This document shows positions 34,880 through 45,591 of a stretch of 64,000 nucleotides of DNA, one piece after another; within the stretch, counting starts at the first letter, position 1; the number at the start of each line of letters is the position of its first letter. This stretch comes from Klebsormidium nitens. Lineage: Eukaryota > Streptophyta > Klebsormidiophyceae > Klebsormidiales > Klebsormidiaceae. The stretch is taken from positions 237,866 through 301,865 of the forward strand of contig DF236987.1 of assembly GCA_000708835.1 (NCBI GenBank). Direction: 5' to 3'. The notes under the pieces were generated by a model. The model saw only the letters and a program-made list of their open reading frames with translations. It was not told where the DNA came from and made no database searches. The position numbers and the translations under genes are program-made.

Positions 34880-37800
34880 ATGAACCAGCTGCATTTCAAA
34901 GGGTTCATTTGGGACGAAAATGAACCTACAGAGCTCGGAACACCTGCTGTTTTCCACTTTGGGCATGACACCAGGTTCTCCATAGATAAGATCTGGGTAG
35001 CTGTTTGCAGCAGAATGTTCATCAGGAGAGATAACAAGGGGGTGTGCTTTGCTTTGAAGGACATGGCCTTTGAATATTACCAAGCTGCTATGCGTTTCAA
35101 CAGCTTCACTCGCGAGCAACCCAGCCTATTATACAAGGACAGAGAACTCCTTTGGTTGGCCATCCATGTAGCTTACAAACAGCTGGGCAATCCTTGCTCA
35201 GAGCAGGCTCGGATTGTCGAAGCCTGCCACCTTGTGGCGCACGTGCAGAATCCAGCTGGACAAAAGCCTGGTGATTTAGAGGAGTTGCTGACAGAAGAGG
35301 AGAGGGTAGCCGCTGCAGAAGCAGCTCAGCACCAAACAATGGAGGAGATGATGGAGACTATCATCGATCAGGGGCTGCCTACTCTCACCAAGCTGCGCCT
35401 AGCTGATATGCTCACAGGAAGTGTGTCTGGCACTGCATTGAGGTCACTCGCTAGCGAGCTTCCCCAGGAGCCACCTAGGCCTCTCAGAGAAGCAGATCTG
35501 CGGCGCTTTGAGGAGGAAGGGCGAAGGGCAAGGTCTCAGCGAGCAGGTCGCCGCAGCGGCAGTGGGGCACGTGTTGTCCGGAATGCGCAGCGTCCAGACT
35601 GGGGTGTTGATGGGGCGGAGTTTGACTAGGACTGGGAGGTTGATGAGGAGCTGCAAGAAGCGGTGGATGCAGCGCAGGAAAGGGCAAACGGACAAGAAAG
35701 CGCGGAGGAGTCAGGGGCAAGGCTCTGTAAAGCCTATGAAAAGTTACGCGAGCTGCGCACGTTGCGGGCGGCAAAGAAGGGTTTGGAGGATCACCTACAG
35801 CCCCTTGGAGGGCTGATCGCTTGGATGGCGTGCTCCTCGCTAAACAAGTATGAGACGCTGCGGAAGCTCATTATGTACGAGGCACGGAAGCCTTTCAGCT
35901 ACTTCAACTCCGAACTTGGGGAGAATGTGACAGCGGAGCCTCAAAATTGTGCTCGCATTGTCCTTGAGAAGTATTCTATTAAAGATGAGTGCATCCCTGC
36001 TCTCTTCAAGTGGAGCGAGCGGGCTTATAATGATCCAGAGTCTGCAGAGCATAATCAGGGGGCGGTAGAGGCATTCAAGGAAGGTATCCAGGAATACCTT
36101 GCCGATAACCTGCTCCCAATCCCCAAGAGCATTGAGTACATCATCGATCGAAAGCACGCCCGCGGAAACAGTTTCCTTTGCGTCTATAATGAAGCCCGAG
36201 AAGCAATCCTGGTTAAGGGGCGCAGAACGGAATTGGAAGGATGCATGGTCCGCATCCACGGGGTAATCAATAGGAGGAAGAAGCTGACAATGGCGGGAGG
36301 GATCTCAGTCCCAAGCTTAGCCACAGCTCGGCAGGCCTCAGCAGATGCAAAGCAACTGACCGAGCATACCCTTGGCTGGCATGTTGACAAGCTCACCCCC
36401 TCCTATTACACCTGTGAAAAGGACGGGCAGCGGACGCTTCAAGATTTGTCGCTGAGGTTGAAGAAGCTTGCAACTAATGTAACAGCCACAGAGATCAAGA
36501 CCTGGTTCAGTGAGCATGCGGCAGTTGTGCCAACGCAGGTGCGTATCTGAACGTGCCTTCTTCTCCAAGACTAACTGAACTGAAAGTTGCGCCTATCTCA
36601 TTGCTCTTGTGTAACACTGCTACATTAGTTGGCAAAGCTTATGTTCAGTTTCAGGGCCCTCGTCTTACGTTCTCAGTTTAGGCAATGTGTTTCAGAAGGT
36701 ACCAGTAACTTGTGGCGCTAGCATTGCTTCCTTTCTTTCTTTCTGAAGAGAGTGAATTGATTGATGCGCCTTTTTGAGGACATCCAGCTTCATGAGTTTG
36801 CTCGGTGCTACACTCGATCTTCAGAAAAAGCACTTCCATTGCTTCCATAGCTTCCATTGTTCCCATCTCTTCAGACTCTCTTGCCGCCTTCAGAAAGGTG
36901 AGGACAGGCCAGGCCCAACAGATTGTACTGCTCACATAAGATTAGCGCAGCAGTACTTGTGACAAGACCTCTGACAAGTCCCGGCAAAGGGGGTCGTGCT
37001 GGCGGCAAAGGATGCTGTGTGGAACTTTTAGCTCACGTTTGCAATGAAGGACCAGGGACAAAGGGCAGAAGAGATGCGCGTGCAGGACATGCAACAGAAA
37101 ATACAGCTGAATCTTGAAGAATGAGCGTAACAATCCTGGTGCTGACTCTTCTTGTTTGTTAGCAGGTCTACAAAGACAATGGAGGTGTGAATCGGAGTGG
37201 TTCGGAGGGGGTTTCCTGGATCGTTGAGTTTGCAAAAGATGCGAGCTGCTGTGACGACAAGTATGCGGACATAGAAGCGGCGCTGATGGTGCGCCGCTCC
37301 AATGAGCATCTTTTTCGGGGACAGCCGCTTGATATGTATCGACTTTTGAAGAGGGCAAGAGGTAAGTGCTGACGGTTGCTTTCGAATAAACATGATGAGC
37401 AGGACCCTCAAGATGTCCCGCTACGAGTCTACTGTTTGATCTTAGAAACAGATTACTTCAAGCAGAATTGTCTTTGTGGATGAATGTGTAAATGTAAAGT
37501 TACTCTTCTGCCTCAGGTCAAGTGTGCGACCACATCCGTAAACTTCTCACGCCCGCACCTGATATTCATGAAACCTGACTCCGAATCTAACTTGGTCGGG
37601 GCCTAGTGGAACAGATTCGAATGATGAAACGCTTCAATCTGTTTGCCACTTGAACCTCGAGACCGCCCAAGAAGATGGTAGACTTGGCTGCACAACGTGT
37701 TTCACTCGGTTTAGTTCAATAAGATCAAAGAAGCGGGTATGGTTTATTGGTAGAACGTCTCCTCTTAGGAGGAGAAGGAGCGAGTTCGATTCTCGCTGCC

Positions 37801-40800
37801 CGCCTTGAGATCCTGGTCGGTTGGTTGACCTCGCCGTCCACGAAACTGCCGGCAACTTGACATTGATCGCTCAAGAGTTTCTGTGTTTCTTTCGTCCGCC
37901 TCAGGCGGCAACTTTACGTGTGGAGAGCAGTTGAAGGACAAGCTTCTGAAGGACGCCGAAGATCGAGGGCATCTTCGTCCCACCCCCGCCGGCACCCCGT
38001 ATTTCAACGGGGTAGTCGTCGAAGCAACTGATGGAGCGACCGTTCTGGGCAAGAGTAATTGTAACAGCCGTATCCAGATCATTTCGGAAGAGGCCTTCAC
38101 AACCGGGGCTTCCAAGTTGGACCGCTTTTGGGATGTGACGGGAGGCGAGAGCAAGGTATGGAGAGCCCAGATCTGCCTCAGCCGGGACCAGGCTGAACAG
38201 CTACGGGAGAGTTGGCCGCGCATGGAGGATGGCGCCACGCATTTATCTCTTGCTCAGGTGAGTTTCAAAACCTGGTCGAGACCGTACGTTCCGTTTGGTT
38301 TGGCGTGAGTTTGACTGTGTTCAGACTGGTCCGGAATGGTGGAGTGAGGTACTTCAAGAGTACTCCGCTGCTCATATTGAGAATCGGACTTCGTATCCCG
38401 GCTGCGTGTGCTGATGTCACATATTTGTTTTGCACCGCCACAAATTAAACACAAGTTGGATACGTGAATCCTTAGTCTCAATTCTCTCCTTACGTAGCGG
38501 GGACTCGAGCAAAGCAGGCGCGAGCAGCAAGGTAGCAGGCAAGGCAAGGCAAGGCAAGGCGATGCAAGAGCGTTTTGTGTTTGTTCGGATGCTTGGCCGT
38601 GCGCCTCCTTGCCGTAGGTCCCCTTACTTTTACCAAAAAAGTAGATTTACATTGTGCGAGTGGCATACCAGGGCGGCGCCGAAAGTTGCTGTGCCAATAT
38701 TAGCAGGCGCGGCTGAAGATTCGTCTTGAAGCGTCTGGTAGATGCCCCGCTACGCCGTTCAACTTGGCTCCTCCAACAGTTCAGTTGTTAATTCGTGTTG
38801 AAAACCTATGCTACTGAACTCCGTTTTGTTTGCACAGGCGAGGCTGCTTACCCAAAAGTATTTCAACTCGACTGTATTTTCCTTTCAACACGAGAGTGGA
38901 GAAGTTACCAGGATACGAGCACCCTGCAAATATATGATTGGGGACTGTAAGTCCTTATGCATACATATGGGGATGGACAACAAATGTCCGTTCTGCACAG
39001 CGAAGTATGAAGATTAGGATACAGTGCTCTACGGTGAACTGCCAAGGGACCCGGAATTCAACCGCAAGAGCTGGGTCCGTTACAAAGATATCTTGGCACG
39101 TTTGGTCGCGTATTCCCCTCTCAATAAAACCTTCGTGACGTCCCTCAATGACGTGGACTCTACCCAGGATTTCGTCCTCAAATTAAACGAGGTCTCCGAA
39201 CCATTGCGGCTAGGATCAATCCTCTCCTCTCTCAGCTCCTGTCTAACGCCTCCTAGCACGCTCGACCACCTGAGCGTCCTCGAGAAGTCTGATTATATTC
39301 TCACCACTCTTCTAAGAAGCGAAAGTACCTCTGTAACATACCCCTGTCAGCAGCTTGCCAAGCTCTAGCACTCTGCTCCTCTTCGACCCTCGAAGAGCTC
39401 CAATTCCAACCATAACAAGTCAAACCCTCCAGGTCTTAGCTCTCGCCACATTCTTAGAGGAGCAAGGCCTGCTTTCGACCTTCCTCTACAAGGACCTTTC
39501 TCAAGCTCAAATGAGGTCCGTCATCGGCCAAGCTCGGACTCGTTGTGCACAGGCGTCCGCTTGCTTCGCCCTGTTTAGAGAAATCACGGCTGCTCTTGAG
39601 CCAGCAGAGGACAACAAGGCAATGTGGGATGTTCTGGAGAATAGGTCAATCAGGGGCTTGGGCTTCAAGCGGGCCAAAAATACTAAGAAGGGGATTGAGG
39701 CTGATACGGCGGAGCAAGTGGTGGCTTTGCAACTGTGCCCCATCTCGAAGTCGAGAACGCAAACCCTGGCCAAGTTCGCAAAAGCAGAATGCTATCATGT
39801 CACGGGGCTGCCCGTTGACTTTCAAGGAGCGAGAGAAGACGGCGATCTGCCCCTTGAGAAGCTTCCGGAGCCAATTCCTCCATTCATGCACACTTTGGTC
39901 CGTGTGGGGAAAAAGGTGCTCGCTCTTTTGCAAGACCACGCTTTAGTCGGAGAAGATGGGGACGACCGGTCTGGGGCACGCTTGGAGTTCGTCTTTAGGC
40001 AAACTGCTGAAGCCAAGACGGAAATGTTGGCAAAAGACGAAGCAAAGCAGGGCGATCGTATATCAACTGCGATGAACGGAGAGCACACCCGCCTCATCCT
40101 CAGCCATTATAAGTGGATGTTTGGAGGAATAATGTCCCCCAGGTATGACGTCACTCCAACTTGTACCTTCGCTTCGAATCTCAATCTGTTGATACAGTCT
40201 TCTGACTACTTTGCAGGTCGTGCTCGTTCAGACGATGTGCTGGCAAGGGTCCGATCAAAGGTCACCCTCTAGTAAAGACCGTTGAAGTTTTGCTGACGTC
40301 ATTTCAGAGCTCTCACCGGCTGATAGTAAGGGCAATTCGAACACTTCTCTGACGTTATAGCCTTAAAAGCTGAGTCGGGCCCAAGCGGCTCCATCAGATC
40401 GAAAGTCAGGACTTCGGACCGGATTCCTAGAGAGATTTGCCAGCACCTTATAGCGACCTGCATCAGTACTAGCTCTAAAGTTTGACTTCCTTTTAACACG
40501 TGGCCACTCTTGTCTTTAGGGATATGCAGCTGCCAGGCCTCCTCACCATGTACATTGGACAAGTCTATGCCGACCAAAGTCCGTCACGGGAATCTCGGAG
40601 CCTGCTGTGGCTGCTCGGGAATCTGATTTGGAATTTGATCCGGGTTATTGACGCCCTTGCTCGCGCCAAAAGAAAGAACGACAAGAAGCCAGTAGTCCAG
40701 ACCAACCACATGCACATCATGGCTGTTGAGATTCCGAAGTTTCACGAGAGCTGCGACATCCCCCTCCCAAAACTGTTGGAAGAAAAGTTGGAGGCCTGGC

Positions 40801-41690
40801 AAAAGGTTGCGAAGGAGGCAGGATTGAAACGGAGCGACAGGAAAAGCGACGTGGTGGAAACGATGTATCGAGAAGAGTGGATGCGTGAGAATGCAATGCT
40901 ACTGTACGGCTTGCGAGGCAGAAACCCCGAAGTTGCGAAAAAGGAATTGAGCCAGTTCGTCGAAGCCACAGTCCCAAACTTTCTCGTCCACAGCTGTCTC
41001 TACAATCAAAACCCAATATTCCGTCAAACCTTCTCTCAACTCCTCCACATTCTAGCAGAGCGGGACTACACTGAGGATCTCTTCTTTGTCTATGCACCCC
41101 ACGAGAGCTCCCAGTCCGCAGCCAAAGTCCTCCCGCTCAGGACACAGCGCGCATGCCAGTGCACCTGCCACTGCAAGTGCGGCCCCTCAACGGGCGACTC
41201 TAGCTCTGACTGCTGTAAGGCAAGCTGCAACTGCAAGTGCTCTGAGTCATGCTCCTGTCAAACAGGGCCCGCGGAAACCTGCCGATGCTTGAAGGAGGTC
41301 TCGCTGGTGAGCTTGACCGGGGTCGGTCCAGGAAAGGATAAATGGGAACCATTGCAGTGGTGCGAAGGAGCGGGCAAGGTCGCATTAGGAGGCCCTATCG
41401 ACCCCGAAAGCCAGGTCGCCCACGTCAGGGAGCTGTTGGAGACAAGGCGGGTGGGACGAGTGGTTACACGGGGCGAATGGGGGTCACTCTGGCCTCTGCG
41501 TTTATACATCCACAACAGCGCCGCGTGCCGCATCCAGGCAGCCTTCCGCCGATACCTGCACAGAGACATTTTGCAGAAGGCGGGCCAACAACGAGCGGCC
41601 TTGTCACGAGGTGGGAACACTCGAAGGTCGATGGTCAACCGTGCAGCTTTTTCGATTCGTATCGGCTTGATAGCAGCCAACAGCTAGCGG
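34880..41690 (+). pseudogene. Broken multi-exon transposase-like gene, upstream part
   Basis: Blocks that join in phase: 34880-36538, 37166-37361, 37905-38257, 38838-40142, 40520 onward. In-frame TAG codons at 35627 and 39015 and a +1 frame change near 39360 interrupt otherwise continuous protein-like sequence; the frame also changes near 41600. I recognise no family for the first 550 codons. The exon at 38838 has KYMIGDCKSLCIHMGMDNKC followed by PFC, a D-K...CPxC pattern of the kind seen around an acidic residue in CACTA-type and related transposases. The 40520 exon has HIMAVEIPKFHESCD, then a Cys cluster of CxCxC type (41145-41285) and an IQ motif (CRIQAAFRRYLHR, 41530). Start uncertain: frame is open from a TGA near 34809 and an upstream exon is possible. 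Function as a transposase is inference. Confidence 0.5.
37733..37803 (+). tRNA. tRNA-like sequence, possible tRNA-Lys(CTT) or tRNA remnant
   Basis: 71 nt fold as a tRNA: acceptor GCGGGTA/TGCCCGC with seven pairs (one G-U), a D-arm with GGTTTATTGGTAGAAC, and a perfect T-arm GCGAG-TTCGATT-CTCGC. The anticodon loop CTCTTAG would give anticodon CTT, but its stem GTCTC/GAGGA has one mismatch and a wobble pair. There is no T-run after it. It lies in an intron of the element's plus-strand gene. Acceptor and T-arm resemble plastid trnG types, so an organelle-derived fragment is possible. Confidence 0.5.
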
Positions 41691-44600
41691 TGCACGCCTT
41701 TTTGATTCTGCTGACGGTGCATCAAGATTCCTCGCTTCTGGCCTCGTTTAATGGCTCTACTGTCAAAAGTCCGTTCCGAAACTTTGTCGTCTATTCTGGC
41801 AGGTATCACCCTGCTTGCTTGCGACCCAATGGTGGGGGACTCCAGCGGAGGCGCGCAGCTGGCCATCCAGGGAGAGGGTTTTGCCTCGTTTCAGGGACGC
41901 CCTGTTGTGCGAATTGGACTCGCTAAGCTGGCAGCGTAGCTGTCATGAGCGACAACATGATAACGTGCTCGTCGCCTGCCGGAGTGGGGAGCAATCTGCC
42001 CCTCAGTGTGATGGGGACCTTCCCTTTTGCACTCGGGCGCGCAGCTGTCTTCCAACCTGGGACTGGACACGGGCTAGAGCATCTGACTTGTCAGCCGATT
42101 GTGATGCAAAGAGCCTTCTCGTACGGTGGTGAGTGCAATCGTCCAAACAACTAGGTCAAAAGATTCTACCTGCCCTTTTCAAGAGCTATGCTGACTGACT
42201 GACGTTGTGTCACACATCACTTTGTCGTTTTTGGTATCGTAAATTTCGATTGTGCGGAAGTTTCAGAGGCCTAATATGCTTACTGTCAAAGACAACATTC
42301 CCCGCTCACTTTGAAGCAGATTCAGAACTCAGTAAAAGTTCCGATTTGAATCTGAAAGACAAGAGTCATAGGAGTTAGGCCGCATGCAGGTTTGCCTCAG
42401 AAGTCCGCCGCGCGTGCGCGGGCAAGTACAGATCTTCCCATGCTGTGGGACTCCCGTTTCAATTCTTATGTTCTGGTATGTCAACTGCTCTTCGAATCAT
42501 ACGCAGTCTGGACGATCAAACTCCTCTCTACTTTCCTGTCAAGCCGTTTGAGCAATCTGTCGCACTGATCAGGACCACGTGTCGACGGCGTAGAACCTGC
42601 TCAACTTCCGACTTGTGGAGGCACACTGCGGATCAGCGGAAGCAACCTTCAAAGAGCGACTGTGCGGAGAGGAGGAAGACAACGTGGCGCCGGTTTCTCG
42701 GACGTTGAGTGCAGTGTGCTGGAGAGCACGCGAACACATGTGACCCTGCGCGTTGAAGCGGGCCTTGGCAAAGCCCATCGTGTATTGCTCGGGAACGCGT
42801 CCGGCACAACTTCCGTTTCGTCCGGGTACGAAGGTGAGTTCTTCTCGTCCCAAGTCGGCTGAGACCTATCTGATCAATGGGCAGCTGAAATCAGTTTTCT
42901 CAAGCCGCCTCTCTTGACCTGCTCGACACCCCCACGTTGTACCGTTGTCATCGGGGTTCAACGGCAGATCAGGTCATATTACCTGTGATTGAATTGGTTG
43001 ATTTTCAGAAACATTCAATATTTAAATGTTGCTTTGCATCGTTGACAGAGCCTTCAATCACGGAGGTGCGAGTTGGTGACAAGCCTCTCGAGACTGCGGG
43101 TGGGCAAACCGTCGAAGTGGTCGGTCAAAACTTGGGGATCGGTTTGCCAGACGAGCTCACCGTACAAGTTGGTAAGTTGCGAAGTGCAATAGAGGTTTTC
43201 AGGTTCAAAGAGTCATAAGCGTCAGACTTTCGAATTCTTGTAATAAGTCCGTGACCAGTTCGGGTGGCATGTCTGTCCTTTTTTATTTCCTTGCGCGGCG
43301 TCTAATTTTGCTATGGCTGTCCAGATAAGAAGTTATAATTGTTGAATCCCGATCGAAGCTAGCCTCATGCTTGCGTCAGGCCCGCTCTTTTATTCCATCC
43401 AAGTGTGATTCCAATCGAGATTCACTGTGGCACTTTGAAACGCTGTTTCAACGCCGTTGTGTTCCATAAACAGGCGGACAAACGGCGAAGTGGAGAATGG
43501 TCGAGGAGCACATCCGCCTCATCGTCACCCTGCCTCCTTCGAACGGGGGCCACCAGAACCTGCAAGTCTGGGTAGGGCAAACTCTTCAGCAGCGCCCCTC
43601 TTCCATCACTCCAGCCTGCCATCTCAGATACGACCTACCGAAGGTGCTCTCTTGTACAGAAATAGGTCGAGTAGGGCAGATAGTAACCGTGGGAGGAAGC
43701 AACTTCGGGTCGGCTGGTGAGATCGCTGTGCGCATCGGCGGAATTTCGTGCGAAAAAGCTCAAGTGTCCGTTAGACATACCCAGATAAGCTGCCAAGTCC
43801 CGGAGGGCAAGGGACACAACCTCCCGGTCGAGGTGTGCGTGAATGGCCAGTGGTCCGACCCCGACAATCGCGTAGCCTGCTTCTCGTACAAAGGTAAGCC
43901 ACTCGGACTCAAGTAACCATTTTGGGAACTAGGAGCATCAGGATGGCTTCAAGTTGCACAATTCAAACCTGACCTGAAAGCAGGAACTAGGAGCGACGAC
44001 TCGCCGCCTGCGCTTCTGGTCGAGACGTGACTGTCCAAACCTCATCGATCCAAGATGAGTCAGAGGGCCTTGGGAATTGTCTGACTGAGATTGCCGTGTG
44101 CTCCAAAACGCAGAATCGACAGACGCGTGCGGGACGCGTGCATGGCTAACACGTATTTTGTCCGATCATACAGTTGAGGGTGCTCCAAAGAGGCCGCAGC
44201 GGATTGGTCCATATGTTACACCGCCCTCAATTTCGGAAGCTGAGCCTATTTTCAAACAGTGGCGGTTGAGCACCTACTACGAGCGGAAGGATCCTATGGC
44301 CAGGAAAGGTATACACCGGCGCCGCATCCAACCCTCTAACTCGATTGGGGCCCCATCGGGTCTGCCAAGCTCAGTGCTGACCAATTGACCTACCCAGTTG
44401 AGCTGGCTTTAAATTTCCCGAGAGATTGCCGCTCTTTGTACACGTGCAGGACCGGTGTGAGTGTTCCTAACCGGATTACGTCACCAGATTCTCGTCCAGA
44501 AATAACTCTTCCGAGTTGTCGCCTGCAGATGTCCATGGGAACGATTTCACGAAGGAGAGTGTACGAGCTGCACAGGAAGCATATAAAAAGCTGACGCTCG

Positions 44601-44731
44601 GGTTAGCCGAACTCAGTGAGAAGAAAAAAAACGAAATACTGAACAGGTGTATATTCGGCTGGCAGAAGCTGAAAGCTGAGCGTGGACTTACCGAAGCCCC
44701 TGCACAAAAGAGAGCCAGAACAACTGCTTAG
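41691..44731 (+). pseudogene. IPT/TIG-domain downstream part of the element's plus-strand gene
   Basis: Several Ig-like IPT/TIG units are readable. First: from about 41804, with GGAQLAIQGEGF and then ITCSSPAGVGSNLPL after a frame break near 41935. Second: about 42600-42833, GGTLRISGSNL. Third: 43049-43171, PSITEVRVGDKPLETAGGQT. Fourth: 43474-43893, VGQIVTVGGSNFG ... RIGGISC. Later exons 44174-44308 and 44529-44731 end in a basic tail (QKRARTTA) and TAG. Exons from 42833 on join in phase, and the earlier join to the Cys/IQ exon is likely but crosses frame breaks. IPT/TIG domains occur in cell-surface receptors and in DNA-binding factors such as CAMTA; here they would sit on a transposon protein. 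Whether it is one gene or two is open. Confidence 0.55.
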
Positions 44732-45591
44732 CCTTGCTTCTCTCTGGCATCCGGATAAGTGCCAACACTTTCGCCATGCGGGTGATTGAAGCCACTGTTT
44801 GGGTGCGCGGGAGCTAGCGAGCTAACAGCCTCTAGTAGAGCCGTGGGCGGCGGCTGAAGTTGAGGGATTGTATAGGCTTGAAACTTGTCATGGCTTCCGG
44901 TAAGGAGGACCGCTCATGAAGCTTGGGCCCGGTACGGGCTAAATGTCATGCTCCCATGTGTATGTTTCGCGATGATGGCGCAAGAGTTCATGTAGCTGTC
45001 ACGCGCTACAGCGACGGCGAAAGGTGTTGGACGAAATGATCACTGACGATGCCACCGCAATCGATGCTTCTCAGTCTCATGCTTGCTCGATTGCAACTTA
45101 CTTATAGCCGAGCCTCACAAGGCTTGCCAACCGCATTGCCACCAATTCCACATGGCGAAACGACTGAAGCATGTGGCGATCCAATTTGGTGCAAGTTGAT
45201 GTGCGGCTCTGCTCGGTGCACGGATATGGCGGCAGCGAAGCTACACTCACTAAACAAAAGATGTACGTTCAGCAGAGGGAAGCCTGACGCATGAGCCTGA
45301 GATCCTTATGCTGTTTATTAGAATGCCCAAGAGCAATGGACAGTGATATCCTCCAAATGGAATATAAGCTCCTGGAACTAAGAGTTCACGAGCGCGAAGT
45401 TTAATCCATATTTGACAAGCAGTGTTACAATTACAAAGCAAAAAGCCTCGAACCACTTCAATAAATAGTGGGACTTGAAGTGCTCTATTACCCTAATCTG
45501 CTAGTGCCCTTGGCCAAATCCTGTCCGATCGTCCACCACCCACCAATTCCATTAACCTAGGCCAACGGGCCTTGTTGAACACAACAAGCTT

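Noticed and set aside
38947-39017. 71-bp intron with GTAAGT donor and TTAG acceptor that would remove the TAG at 39015
   Set aside because: Joining creates TGA at the junction and would remove the Cys motif; introns in this window are also much longer.
35620-39020. Alternative genetic code with TAG as sense
   Set aside because: PGK, L10, KRP and the DUF3128-like gene all end properly at TAG, so the nuclear code is standard; decay of the transposon gene explains the in-frame TAGs.
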